Shown piece by piece: positions 8,773 to 17,069 of a stretch of DNA of 64,000 nt. A program made the translations under genes and the position numbers. The stretch's first letter is position 1, and each line of letters begins with the position of its first letter. The notes under the pieces were generated by a model, which searched no databases, was not told the DNA's origin, and saw nothing but the letters and a program-made list of their open reading frames with translations. Source of the stretch: Tissierella simiarum (GTDB lineage: Bacteria; Bacillota; Clostridia; Tissierellales; Tissierellaceae); the NCBI RefSeq assembly GCF_018917865.1, contig NZ_JAHLPM010000002.1, positions 310,001 to 374,000 on the forward strand. The letters are read 5' to 3'.

Positions 8773-8793
8773 TGAGAATGATTATCATTCTCA
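8773..8793. promoter_or_regulatory. Fur-type operator upstream of the metal ABC operon
   Basis: A perfect 21-bp palindrome, TGAGAATGAT-T-ATCATTCTCA, 33 bp upstream of the lipoprotein start. Its inner 19 bases match the classical Fur box at 17 of 19 positions (only T3 and A17 differ). Fur, or a relative such as MntR, is the likely regulator; the match favours iron control. Confidence 0.8.
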
Positions 8794-8886
8794 ATTATAC
8801 TATACCCATATTTTATTGTTTTGTAAAGTCTTTTTTATAATATTCATATACCCTATAAATATGTTCTTAATTTCAGATATAGTAAA

Positions 8887-8936
8887 AAAGCAAGTAAAGA
8901 CTCTTATAATTAAGTCCCTACTTGCTTTCTAAATGT
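8887..8936 (-). terminator. Terminator downstream of the phosphatase gene
   Basis: Stem AAAGCAAGTA / TACTTGCTTT followed on the minus strand by a T-run, about 105 bp past the stop codon of the phosphatase gene. The bases between (8937-9041) show no gene. Confidence 0.6.
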
Positions 8937-9041
8937 TTAAGTATAGTACCGATAGAAAAACACTCTTTGTATAATCCAGTCTATTATTTTTCCATATACT
9001 CTATAATACAAATAAAATATATCTATTGTACAATATGTTTT

Positions 9042-9635
9042 CTAGTCACAATATACTATTATTCTTTTATTATTTACTATTCTCCAAATATGTACTCCTG
9101 TATCCCCTGTATCCAACCATATATCACAATCTAATGGTAAATTTAAAAAACTTCTGTAAAGCATAGATATCATCTTTCCATGAGATACTATACATATTTT
9201 TTTGTCTTTATCTTCTTGTTGTAAAGTTTCCAATAGATTAGCTAAAAAATATTCTGCCCTATATCTTAAATCCAATAGGGATTCTCCTTCTTCTATTTTC
9301 TGAAAATATTTTCTTCCACCTTTAGGCTCTGGATATAAAATATTTGCCTCTTTCCTTAAAAGCCCTGCAATTACTCCATTATCCCATTCCCTCAAATTAT
9401 CATCATATATAATATTTTGGTTAAATTCTTTTCCTATTATTTCAGCAGTTTCACTAGCTCTTTTTAATGGACTACTATATATTTCATCAGATATATATTT
9501 TTCTTTGAGGAATTTAGATACATTTTTAGCTTGTTTTTTCCCTAAATCAGTTAATGGAAAATCTGCTTTCCCCTCATACCTATTCTCAATATCTGCAATA
9601 GATTGACCATGTCTTACAATAATTAACTCAATCAT
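9042..9635 (-). CDS. Histidine phosphatase family protein
   Basis: A 197-residue protein of the phosphoglycerate mutase-like superfamily. The catalytic His is in VRHGQS at residue 9, the second conserved His in CIVSHGKMIS near residue 152, and the acid/base Glu in LREWDNGV near residue 83. The family includes cofactor-dependent mutases, CobC alpha-ribazole phosphatase and broad phosphatases; the substrate cannot be told from sequence. It stands alone with its own terminator. Confidence 0.88.
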   Translation of the reverse strand: MIELIIVRHGQSIADIENRYEGKADFPLTDLGKKQAKNVSKFLKEKYISDEIYSSPLKRASETAEIIGKEFNQNIIYDDNLREWDNGVIAGLLRKEANILYPEPKGGRKYFQKIEEGESLLDLRYRAEYFLANLLETLQQEDKDKKICIVSHGKMISMLYRSFLNLPLDCDIWLDTGDTGVHIWRIVNNKRIIVYCD

Positions 9636-9727
9636 ATTTTCCCCCCATTTTTATACTTATCCTTATATAATTGTATTCTATATTTATCTTATTTTTCCTT
9701 TATTTAATATTTTTTTATTTAAAATAT

Positions 9728-9762
9728 CAAAACCTTAGGCTAAAATCGCCTAAGGTTTTATG
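9728..9762 (-). terminator. Terminator after MazG-like gene
   Basis: Perfect 12-bp stem AAAACCTTAGGC / GCCTAAGGTTTT with a 7-base loop, ten bases past the stop codon of the gene at 9772. Confidence 0.8.
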
Positions 9763-9771
9763 TATCACTTA

Positions 9772-10089
9772 TTATTCAGTAACTTCTACTAATAACAATC
9801 CTTCTCTAAAAGATCCTCTATACTTATTTTTATTTTCTCTCATTTCATTAAACTCACTAACTGATATCCCCTGAAAATTTAATATAGCATAAATTACTTC
9901 CACTAAATCTGCTAATTCTTCTATACTACCACTTTGAATATATTCTTCTAATTCTTCTTTTAATTTATCGTTTAATGCTTTTAATAATTCTTCCCCTTTA
10001 ATTCTATTAACTACAGCCTTTTTCCCGCTTTCCTCTATAATTTTAGGAATCCTATCTCTAATTAATTTGTTATATTCTATCCCCTTCAT
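9772..10089 (-). CDS. MazG-like nucleotide pyrophosphohydrolase
   Basis: A 105-residue all-helical protein. The metal-binding pattern of the MazG/HisE superfamily is visible: KLKEELEEY (about residues 42-50) followed by EELADLVEVIYAIL (about 57-70), giving EExxE and ExxD. The opening segment YNKLIRDRIPKIIE is typical of the phosphoribosyl-ATP pyrophosphohydrolase-like house-cleaning group. It probably hydrolyses an unusual NTP to NMP and pyrophosphate. It stands alone. Confidence 0.85.
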   Translation of the reverse strand: MKGIEYNKLIRDRIPKIIEESGKKAVVNRIKGEELLKALNDKLKEELEEYIQSGSIEELADLVEVIYAILNFQGISVSEFNEMRENKNKYRGSFREGLLLVEVTE

Positions 10090-10182
10090 ATTTATCCCTC
10101 TTCCCTTAACATATTTTTAAACCCCTTATGAAATGTACCCCTTTATATATTATATAATAGTTTGTTACTTTTAAGTAAAAAT

Positions 10183-11088
10183 TTAAATTGATCTTATTAA
10201 TTTTTCTGTAGACAGTATAGATTTCGGTATAGATGCACGTACAGTTTTTTTAGGGTCTACAACTTGACTTATTTTTAAATCTACAGAAAGGCTTGCTAAC
10301 ATATAAGCATTTTCCCACTCTAAGTTAAGACTATGCTTTAAATGATCCACTGCTTGGTTTGTAGCTTCATGAATAGCATGGTCTAGAGTATCTCCAGAAG
10401 CAATAATCATAGTAGCTTTATGAGTTTCTAGCAATGGCCATGTAGTTGCTTTTCCTTTTATGACATCTACTTGAAGAATTACTTCACCTGGAACTTCTAA
10501 TCCAGTGAAGCAGACTTCTCCATCTCCCATTACAGCATGGCAATCTCCTAAAGCTAATAAAGCCCCCTCTTGTCTTACTGGAAAGTATAGTGTTGAACCT
10601 TGACATATATCTGTAGTGTCCATATTTCCACCATGCTTCCATGGGCTATCTGTTGCCCATTCTCCATCTTCTTTGGCAGGAGCAACGCCTATAACACCAA
10701 TCATAGGTCTAGCTTGTATTTTTATACCATCAAAATCACAACAACCATCGTTTATAGAAATTACTCGGATAATAGGCTTTGAAACTTTATTCCCAAGAAC
10801 GCCTTCTTTCGGTACAACTGCTGCTACTCCCTTTGTTGCTACTTCAATACTCAAAATTTTAACTTTTAATAAATCTCCCGGCTCAGCCCCTTCTACAAAA
10901 ATAGGTCCTGTTGCAGGATTTAGTCTAGAGTAGTCAATTTCAGTCAATACTTGATCTTCTCTAAATACTTGTTGGAAAAAGCAGTCGTTAGTTATGACTT
11001 TAAATATTTCTCCTGGATTTACCCTTTCTACAGCTGGCATTTCAGCCTTAAACTTATATATAACATCATTTCTTTGAATAACTTTCAT
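10183..11088 (-). CDS. Acetamidase/formamidase family protein
   Basis: About 302 residues, the full length of the FmdA/AmdA family of metal-dependent amide hydrolases that release ammonia from short amides. Family features are GDLLKVKI near residue 65, PRPMIGVIG-like ARPMIGVIG near 130, and GDCHAVMGDGEVC near 180. The ATG used gives MKVIQR with AGGAGGTG upstream; a GTG nine bases earlier falls inside the ribosome site. Monocistronic; substrate not predictable. Confidence 0.92.
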   Translation of the reverse strand: MKVIQRNDVIYKFKAEMPAVERVNPGEIFKVITNDCFFQQVFREDQVLTEIDYSRLNPATGPIFVEGAEPGDLLKVKILSIEVATKGVAAVVPKEGVLGNKVSKPIIRVISINDGCCDFDGIKIQARPMIGVIGVAPAKEDGEWATDSPWKHGGNMDTTDICQGSTLYFPVRQEGALLALGDCHAVMGDGEVCFTGLEVPGEVILQVDVIKGKATTWPLLETHKATMIIASGDTLDHAIHEATNQAVDHLKHSLNLEWENAYMLASLSVDLKISQVVDPKKTVRASIPKSILSTEKLIRSI

Positions 11089-11185
11089 ATAAAACACCTC
11101 CTCGTTTAATACTTTAATCTACAATTATAAGATCATATTTAATATATTTGACAAGTATCTATGAAACTCCTTCTTAAAAATTTTA

Positions 11186-11415
11186 TTAATAACCTTGCTT
11201 CATCAACAACTCTGCTATTTGAACTGCATTAGTTGCAGCACCTTTTCTAACATTATCTGCTACTATCCATAGGTTAATTCCATTTTCTAGGCTATAATCT
11301 CTTCTTATTCTTCCTACAAAAACTTCATCTTTTCCTTCAATTTTTATTGGTGTTGGATATAAATTATTCCAACCATTCCTGTAGCTCCTAAGACAGCTAC
11401 GTTAATACTTTTCAT
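11186..11415 (-). pseudogene. asd: Aspartate-semialdehyde dehydrogenase remnant with large internal deletion
   Basis: The first 16 codons read [16 protein letters not shown], the N-terminal NADP-binding loop of Asd. Then, in a different frame, come about 58 codons of the extreme C-terminus ([44 protein letters not shown]) up to a proper stop. Asd is normally about 330-360 residues, so roughly 270 central residues, including the catalytic Cys and His, are gone. The ribosome site AGGAGG is intact. It sits immediately after lysC, the expected operon partner. The enzyme would make aspartate semialdehyde for homoserine and lysine; another asd must exist elsewhere if hom is to have substrate. Confidence 0.9.
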
Positions 11416-11430
11416 ATTATAACTCCTCCT

Positions 11431-12642
11431 TTACAGGTCAAATACTTTAGCTAACTTATTAATTAAATCTCCTTTTTGTTCTCCTTCAAAAAAATAGGAT
11501 AGACTCAACTCTGATGTACTTATCTTTTTATATTTTAATCCACTCTCTTTTACTGCATTTAATATTTGTGCTGTTATTTCTGCTTGGTTTACTCTCCCAG
11601 TTCCGACTACGGAAACCCTTGTGGTATCATTGATTTCTATGTTAATCCATTGATCTATAGTAGATACTATCTCTTTTTTTATAGATGGAAAAAGATAAGT
11701 ATGTTCTCTAGGGCATGTAAAAGAAATATTGGCAGTAGCATCAAATGAATTATTTTCTGCCATCGAAATATCTAAGTTATATCTGCCTACTATTTCAAAA
11801 ACCTTTGATAAAGTATCTATCCTATTAGGAATATTGTTTATCTTAACTTCTATTTGACTATCATCTATTACTAAAGATGTAACCTTTAATTCTTCCATCA
11901 TATCCCCTCCTATATTTGTTCCTAACTCCTCATTAAAGCTATGCCCTACATATATGGGCACTTGAAACTTTTTACCTAGAGATAACGCTCTTTTATCTAT
12001 TACTTTAGCTCCTAATCTAGCCATTTCTAGAGCTATATCATAGCTTATTTTAGATAACTTTTTAGCATCTGAATATATTCTAGGATCAATCGGATATATA
12101 CCATCTACATCTGTATATATCTCACAGGGACAATTAAGCTTAGCTGCTAGAGCTACAGCTGTAGTATCTGATCCTCCTCTTCCTAAAGTTGTAATATCAC
12201 CTTCTTGGTTAACACCTTGAAATCCTGCAATAACTACTACTTTTCCATCTAATAAATGATTTTTTATGATATCATCTCTAATATCTAATATACTAGACCT
12301 AGTATAATTTCCTTTTGTTTTTATTCCAGCTTGGATTCCTGTTAATGAAATGGCTTCACAGCCTAGTTGGTTTAAAGCCATACATAGTAAAGCTATAGAC
12401 TGCTGCTCTCCTGTAGATAGCAAAACATCTAGTTCTCTATCACAAGGGGTGGTACATATTTCTTTAGCTAATTGAATAAGATGATTTGTAGTTTTTCCCA
12501 TAGCAGATACTACGACCACTATATATTGAGTTTCTTTTTTTCTCTTAACAATTTTATTAGCTATTTGACTAATTTTCTTAGGAGTGGATACAGAACTACC
12601 CCCATATTTTTGTACAATTATATTAGATTCTAAAAGAGTCAA
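11431..12642 (-). CDS. lysC: Aspartate kinase
   Basis: A 403-residue aspartokinase. The N-terminal kinase domain begins IIVQKYGGSSV, with the conserved KYGGSS lysine, and has FQGVNQEGDITTLGRGGSDTTA for substrate binding; two ACT domains occupy about residues 265-403 and usually give feedback inhibition by lysine or threonine. The start is TTG with GGAGG seven bases upstream. It phosphorylates aspartate as the first step to Met, Thr and Lys. It lies between hom and the asd remnant, co-transcribed under the upstream riboswitches. Confidence 0.96.
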   Translation of the reverse strand: MTLLESNIIVQKYGGSSVSTPKKISQIANKIVKRKKETQYIVVVVSAMGKTTNHLIQLAKEICTTPCDRELDVLLSTGEQQSIALLCMALNQLGCEAISLTGIQAGIKTKGNYTRSSILDIRDDIIKNHLLDGKVVVIAGFQGVNQEGDITTLGRGGSDTTAVALAAKLNCPCEIYTDVDGIYPIDPRIYSDAKKLSKISYDIALEMARLGAKVIDKRALSLGKKFQVPIYVGHSFNEELGTNIGGDMMEELKVTSLVIDDSQIEVKINNIPNRIDTLSKVFEIVGRYNLDISMAENNSFDATANISFTCPREHTYLFPSIKKEIVSTIDQWINIEINDTTRVSVVGTGRVNQAEITAQILNAVKESGLKYKKISTSELSLSYFFEGEQKGDLINKLAKVFDL

Positions 12643-12659
12643 CCTCTCGCCTCCTCTAA

Positions 12660-13889
12660 TTAAACTTCTAACCTTCCGATAAAGTAATTTTCTGTTCTTA
12701 TGTTAAATTTGCTAATGATATTCTCTATTTCTTTCTTTAATATTTTCTTAGTAATAAAAGCAACATCTTTTTCTTTCGTAATTAATTTATCCGTGATTTC
12801 CTTTTCATTAATATATCTGATCATTTTATCTTTTGTATCATTCTCTAAGGTAGTTCTTATATAATATCTTCCTTGAAATAATTTATTAATATTATCTAAG
12901 TCATTGCTTTCTAAGGAATAATTTTTGTGATAATTTTTAAGAATTATATCTATTACATCACTTAAAATTGCATTAGCTGTTGGAAAACTACCAGCCCCTT
13001 CACCATAAAACCTTAACTCTCCTACTTTATTTCCTACAAAAGAAACTAAGTTGGTAGCATAGTCAACTTTTCCAAAATATGAATTCTTTTTTATGATTAC
13101 AGGCTCTACTAAAGCATAATATTTATTATCTTTTAAAGTCGCTGTCCCTAATAATTTTATTGTACAATCCATGCTTTTAATATTTTGTATATCTATAGTT
13201 TTTATAGAACTAATACCTTGACATAAAATACTTTCTTCCTTCACTCTATCCTTAAATCCTATAGTAGTTAGGATTCTAAGCTTTCTTCTAGTATCATAAC
13301 CTTCTATATCATCGGTAGGGTCTGCTTCTGCGTATCCCAATTTTTGACTCATCTTTAAGGCTTCTTTAAAATCTAAATCCTCCTCTATCATCTTAGTTAA
13401 CAGAAAATTTGATGTCCCATTTAATATTCCTTTTATCTCTTGTATATTGTTTAAGTTTGCTTGCTCCTTTAATTGTTTTATTATGGGTATTCCACCTCCT
13501 ACACTGGCTTCATAGAGAAAAGCTTTATTTTTTTCTCTAGCTAAAAAGGTAAGTTCTTCTAAATGTTTTGCAACTACAGCTTTATTAGCTGTTACAACGT
13601 GTTTCCCTCTATTTAGGGCTTCCCTGATATAAACATAAGCTTCTTCTAGTCCTCCCATTACTTCAATAATTATATCTATATCTTGATCCCCTACTATTTC
13701 TGAGAAATCTGTAGTTAACTTATCTTCATGGATTCCTATTCTTCTTTTCTTATTCATATCTCTTATTAGAATCTTAGATATGTTTATTTCTGTTCCTATT
13801 AGTTTCTGTAGATAATTTTTTCTGTCTTCTATTATTTGAACAATACCTGTTCCCACAGTTCCCAACCCTAATAATCCTATATTCACCAT
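12660..13889 (-). CDS. hom: Homoserine dehydrogenase
   Basis: About 409 residues. The Rossmann fold opens with VNIGLLGLGTVGTG, the catalytic centre with VVTANKAVVAKH and GGGIPIIKQL, and the family motif GILNGTSNFLLTKM plus YAEADPTDDIEGYD is present. It reduces aspartate semialdehyde to homoserine. The C-terminal 90 residues are shorter and less ACT-like than in Bacillus Hom. I use the ATG at 13889, six bases after AGGAGTG, rather than the GTG nine bases upstream. It follows metA by 13 bases. Confidence 0.95.
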   Translation of the reverse strand: MVNIGLLGLGTVGTGIVQIIEDRKNYLQKLIGTEINISKILIRDMNKKRRIGIHEDKLTTDFSEIVGDQDIDIIIEVMGGLEEAYVYIREALNRGKHVVTANKAVVAKHLEELTFLAREKNKAFLYEASVGGGIPIIKQLKEQANLNNIQEIKGILNGTSNFLLTKMIEEDLDFKEALKMSQKLGYAEADPTDDIEGYDTRRKLRILTTIGFKDRVKEESILCQGISSIKTIDIQNIKSMDCTIKLLGTATLKDNKYYALVEPVIIKKNSYFGKVDYATNLVSFVGNKVGELRFYGEGAGSFPTANAILSDVIDIILKNYHKNYSLESNDLDNINKLFQGRYYIRTTLENDTKDKMIRYINEKEITDKLITKEKDVAFITKKILKKEIENIISKFNIRTENYFIGRLEV

Positions 13890-13911
13890 AATTTTCACTC
13901 CTAATTTTTAT

Positions 13912-14784
13912 TTATAAAAGATATTCTTTTATCCAATTATCAATTAACAGCTGGGTATGGTGTTTCCATGTATTTCTTGGTTCTTCTTTAGGGTTATCCT
14001 GAGGAAAATAATTTTTCGGTATGGAGGGAGATAACCCTTTATTTAAATCTCTTTCATATTCCTCCTTTAAAGTAATTTCGTCATACTCTGGATGACCCAT
14101 TATGAATATCTGTTGACCATTTTTCTTTGCAACCATATATATTCCAGCTTCTTTTGACTTAGATAATATTTCTAATTCTTTAATTCTATTTATATCTTCT
14201 TCTTTAATTTCTAAATATCTAGAATGAGGTGCCATAAATTTTTCATCATAACCTTTAAATAACGGATAGTTTATATCTGTTATCCTATGAGAAAATACAC
14301 CAAATACCTTTTTCTGTGTTATATGTTTAGATATATTATAGTGATAATATAATCCAGCAGCTGCTCCCCAGCATAGATAAATAGTAGATTTTATCTTTTT
14401 ACAAGAATAGTCCATTATTTCCTTTAGCTCCGTCCAATATTTAATCTCATCAAAATCTAAAAATTCCAAGGGAGCTCCTGTTATTATCATTCCATCATAA
14501 TTTGTGTTTTGTACTTCCTCTAACGTTTTGTAACTTTTTCTTAAATAGCCTTCTTCTGTATTCTTTGGCTTATAGGTACTGGTATATAAAAAGTCTACCT
14601 TTATATCCATAAAGCTATTTCCTAATAACCTTAATAATTGAACCTCAGCATTCTTTTTAATTGGCATTAAATTGAGTATTAAAACTGTTGGTAAGTTAAC
14701 AATATTTTCTTTCCAATTTAAATTTATATTTTCTTTAAGTAGCAAATCTATTGCCGAGATATTTGGATTAAGTATTAACCCCAT
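13912..14784 (-). CDS. metA: Homoserine O-acyltransferase (MetA family, probably acetyltransferase)
   Basis: A 290-residue class I glutamine amidotransferase-like protein. Catalytic Cys is in LCWGAAAG (about residue 139), and HPEYD (about 231-235) carries the catalytic His; PHSRY near 192 is also conserved. It acylates homoserine with acetyl- or succinyl-CoA, committing it to methionine. Most Firmicutes MetA enzymes use acetyl-CoA. The N-terminus is slightly divergent from the usual MPI start. First intact gene of the operon behind the SAM riboswitch. Confidence 0.93.
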   Translation of the reverse strand: MGLILNPNISAIDLLLKENINLNWKENIVNLPTVLILNLMPIKKNAEVQLLRLLGNSFMDIKVDFLYTSTYKPKNTEEGYLRKSYKTLEEVQNTNYDGMIITGAPLEFLDFDEIKYWTELKEIMDYSCKKIKSTIYLCWGAAAGLYYHYNISKHITQKKVFGVFSHRITDINYPLFKGYDEKFMAPHSRYLEIKEEDINRIKELEILSKSKEAGIYMVAKKNGQQIFIMGHPEYDEITLKEEYERDLNKGLSPSIPKNYFPQDNPKEEPRNTWKHHTQLLIDNWIKEYLL

Positions 14785-14788
14785 AAAA

Positions 14789-14905
14789 TCACCTATTCAA
14801 TTCTGTTTCTAAATCGTCTATCATATCCTCAATACCCCTTATACCAACGGAACCCCTTACTATATCTGGTTTCCCTCCATGAATACAAATGATTACTTTT
14901 TTCAT
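14789..14905 (-). pseudogene. Remnant of an O-acetylhomoserine sulfhydrylase/cystathionine-synthase gene
   Basis: A 38-codon frame with an AGGAGG ribosome site. The first dozen residues resemble the start of Met/Cys PLP enzymes (an IHGG motif), and the rest (PDIVRGSVGIRGIEDMIDDLE) is the typical C-terminus, where families read P-x-L-I-R-x-S-V-G-I-E-x-I-x-D-x-I-x-D-L. About 380 central residues, with the PLP lysine, are missing. The junction keeps the frame. It is the first gene after the SAM riboswitch, where metY or metB would be expected. Assignment rests on short matches. Confidence 0.75.
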
Positions 14906-14930
14906 TTTTCTATTCCTCCTTTTAATATTA

Positions 14931-14962
14931 AAAATCCCCTTCTCAAAATAAGAAGGGGATAA
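14931..14962 (-). terminator. Intrinsic terminator of the SAM riboswitch
   Basis: Stem ATCCCCTTCT / AGAAGGGGAT followed by TTTTTAAT on the minus strand, between the SAM aptamer and the first gene. Confidence 0.85.
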
Positions 14963-14990
14963 ATATCAAATATGATTTAAACTTCCTCTT

Positions 14991-15100
14991 CTTATCTTTC
15001 AGCTTTCGCTGCAGGAATTAGCACATTTTTTCTAAGATATTTCACTTAGAAACTGTTGCCGGGCTTCATTGGGCCAGTCCCTCCACCTCTCTTGATAAGA
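14991..15100 (-). ncRNA. SAM-I (S-box) riboswitch
   Basis: Minus strand shows the S-box consensus in order: CTTATCAAGAGAGGTGGAGG, GACTGGCCC, AATGAAGCCCGGCAAC, a variable P3, GTGCTAATTCCTGC, a GCGAAAGC P4 hairpin, and GATAAG closing P1. SAM binding should favour the terminator just downstream and shut the metY'-metA-hom-lysC-asd' operon. Confidence 0.97.
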
Positions 15101-15124
15101 AAATATTAAATTTTAGTTAAAATT

Positions 15125-15157
15125 AAAAAAACCTCCTCAGCTACCGCCAAGAAGGTA
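15125..15157 (-). terminator. Terminator following the upstream S-box-like element
   Basis: Stem ACCTTCT / AGGAGGT with an extended GGC/GCU inner part and a run of seven T on the minus strand. The 5' arm can pair instead with AGGAAGG just after the P1 helix of the preceding element, an arrangement like an antiterminator. Confidence 0.75.
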
Positions 15158-15178
15158 TATATTTCCTAAAAATCCTTC

Positions 15179-15265
15179 CTTATCGACGTTAGCAGAACCA
15201 CCTTACTAAACAAGCAGGCTGGTGTAGGGTCAACGAGCTAACTCTCTACCCTAACTCTTGATAAG
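15179..15265 (-). ncRNA. Unclassified S-box-like structured element, tandem with SAM-I
   Basis: An 87-nt element closed by the same P1 as SAM-I (CTTATC / GATAAG, followed by AAGAG). It has a P2 stem GGGT/ACCC with a kink-turn-like internal loop (AGA opposite GTTGA) and an inner GAG/CTC hairpin. The bases GTTAGC in that hairpin can pair perfectly with GCTAAC near the 3' end, like the SAM-I pseudoknot. The canonical GGCAACC and P4 hairpin of SAM-I are absent (CCAGCCTGC instead). It is followed by its own terminator. I infer a riboswitch; the ligand is unknown. A short T-box was considered but the stem I features are missing. Confidence 0.6.
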
Positions 15266-15482
15266 CTATTCTATTAAAATATTATTATAACTATAGCACA
15301 TTATATTTATTTTGTAAACTTATTTTTTAAGTATCTTTATACCATATATCTCTTATTAATTCATCTGGTTTTAATCAGTAACTTAATCTGAGTTTCTAGA
15401 TTAGGTTATTGTAACGTGAGTAATTTTATCTTATATATTGCATATAAATTAATATATCTTTTGTAATTGGTGAGGTGTTGTC

Positions 15483-17027
15483 TTGAAAAAAGATAGATTT
15501 ATTTATGGATCAATCATTATGGTTATTATGAATTTTATTATAGGAATTATAGGATTTATCTATGATATCATATTATCAAAATTCCTGGGAGCAGAAGCAA
15601 TGGGACTCTTTCAAATGGCTATGTCCATACTTATGATTTTCATAATTATTACAACTTCTGGAATTCCTACAGCATTGATAAAATTTATAGCAGAACAAAA
15701 TTCACGAAACAATGATTATGCCGTTAACAAGGCTCTTAAAGTTACTATGTTATTTAATTTATTTCTTTCAATTATTCTCAGCTTGATTCTCATTTTATCT
15801 GGTAAATTTATTACTCTAAAGATTTTTAAAAATGAAGATATGTTATTTTGTGTATACCTTTTATCTCCAGTTATTATAATTATTTCTCTCAATGCCATTA
15901 TGAGAGGATATTATTATGGAATGAAAAACATGATAATGCCTAGCATTGGTCAAATCATTGAACATATAATGAAGTTCATAATTGTTTTAGGTTTTCTATA
16001 TTATGTATATCCTGTTGAACCAGTATATGGGGCTATGATTGCTATTTGTGGTATTAGCATTGGTGAATTATTTGATTTTATTTGGATATCTTCTGCAAAA
16101 AAACGAAGAAATCGTAGGCATAGAGGTTCAGAAAATCTTCCCATTAAAAAGATAAATGGAATCACATGTTTAACCCAAATTTTGCTCATAGCTATACCTT
16201 TAACAATATCTAACTTTTTTGGTATTCTTCTAAGATTCATGGATACTATATTAATTCCTAATAGACTTATGATTCTAGGTTATACAAATAGTGAAGCCGT
16301 TGCAACCTTTGGAAGAATTACGGGTATGACTATGCCCTTAGTACATCTGCCTTTTATTGTTACATCAGCTTTGGTCATTAACCTTATTCCTAGCTTATCT
16401 GAGCAAGTTACTTTAAAAAATTATAGAAATATGAAGAGTGATATAATACTTGCAATAAAAGTAACATTACTTATCTCTATTCCATTGACTGTATTGTATG
16501 CTTGTTTATCTGAAGACTTAGGACTTATTTTATACCATGATCCAAAGGTTGGTAAGTTTATAAATATTATGGGGTATAGTACAGTATTTTTAGCCTTACA
16601 ACATACATTCTCCGGTATTCTTCATGGCTTAAATAAGCAGTTTAATGTAACAGTTAATAGATTAATAGGTATGATTCTGCAAATATTGTTTATATATTTT
16701 CTTGTAGGTAATCCTAAGTTTGGAATAAACGGTTACTTTATCGGCTTTTTTCTCTCTACATTTATTACTATAGGACTAGATTTTATTGTTTTGAAAAAGA
16801 TGGTTAAGTTTAAAATGGATTATGTAGATCTTATTGGAAAACCCTTAGCCGCTTCTGCTTTCATGATTTTGTCCATATATATATCTACATATTACTTAAG
16901 TAATATTCAGAATAGCAATGCACTGATTTTTACTTCGAGTCTAATAATAGGTGGAATATCCTATATTATTGCTCTTAAAATTACAAAAGCGATTCCAAAA
17001 AATCTTCTTAAAAAATTAATTAAATAG
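15483..17027 (+). CDS. spoVB: Stage V sporulation protein B / MurJ-like flippase
   Basis: A 514-residue polytopic membrane protein with about 14 hydrophobic segments, of the MVF/polysaccharide transporter superfamily. Typical SpoVB features are the N-terminal GIIGFIYDIILSKFLGAEAMGLFQM and GIPTALIKFIAEQ. SpoVB is thought to move lipid-linked cortex precursors across the forespore membrane. It starts with TTG (read as Met) seven bases after GAGGTG. It stands alone on the plus strand between the Met operon leader and the mgtA terminator; the fragment 15301-15482 holds only its promoter region. Confidence 0.88.
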   Translation: MKKDRFIYGSIIMVIMNFIIGIIGFIYDIILSKFLGAEAMGLFQMAMSILMIFIIITTSGIPTALIKFIAEQNSRNNDYAVNKALKVTMLFNLFLSIILSLILILSGKFITLKIFKNEDMLFCVYLLSPVIIIISLNAIMRGYYYGMKNMIMPSIGQIIEHIMKFIIVLGFLYYVYPVEPVYGAMIAICGISIGELFDFIWISSAKKRRNRRHRGSENLPIKKINGITCLTQILLIAIPLTISNFFGILLRFMDTILIPNRLMILGYTNSEAVATFGRITGMTMPLVHLPFIVTSALVINLIPSLSEQVTLKNYRNMKSDIILAIKVTLLISIPLTVLYACLSEDLGLILYHDPKVGKFINIMGYSTVFLALQHTFSGILHGLNKQFNVTVNRLIGMILQILFIYFLVGNPKFGINGYFIGFFLSTFITIGLDFIVLKKMVKFKMDYVDLIGKPLAASAFMILSIYISTYYLSNIQNSNALIFTSSLIIGGISYIIALKITKAIPKNLLKKLIK

Positions 17028-17062
17028 ATAAAAAGAGTCAAGATTTTTTCTTGACTCTTAAA
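17028..17062. terminator. Bidirectional terminator between spoVB and mgtA
   Basis: Stem AAAAAGAGTCAAGA / TCTTGACTCTT with T-runs on both sides, placed between two convergent genes. Confidence 0.85.
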
Positions 17063-17069
17063 CGTAATT

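Noticed and set aside
7802-8794. Binding lipoprotein starting at 8794
   Set aside because: That start would place a second hydrophobic stretch before the signal peptide and run through the Fur box; the internal ATG has a proper ribosome site.
15179-15265. T-box leader
   Set aside because: The GGTGGTTC segment faintly recalls the T-box motif, but it is too short, lacks stem I features, and shares P1 and kink-turn form with SAM-I.
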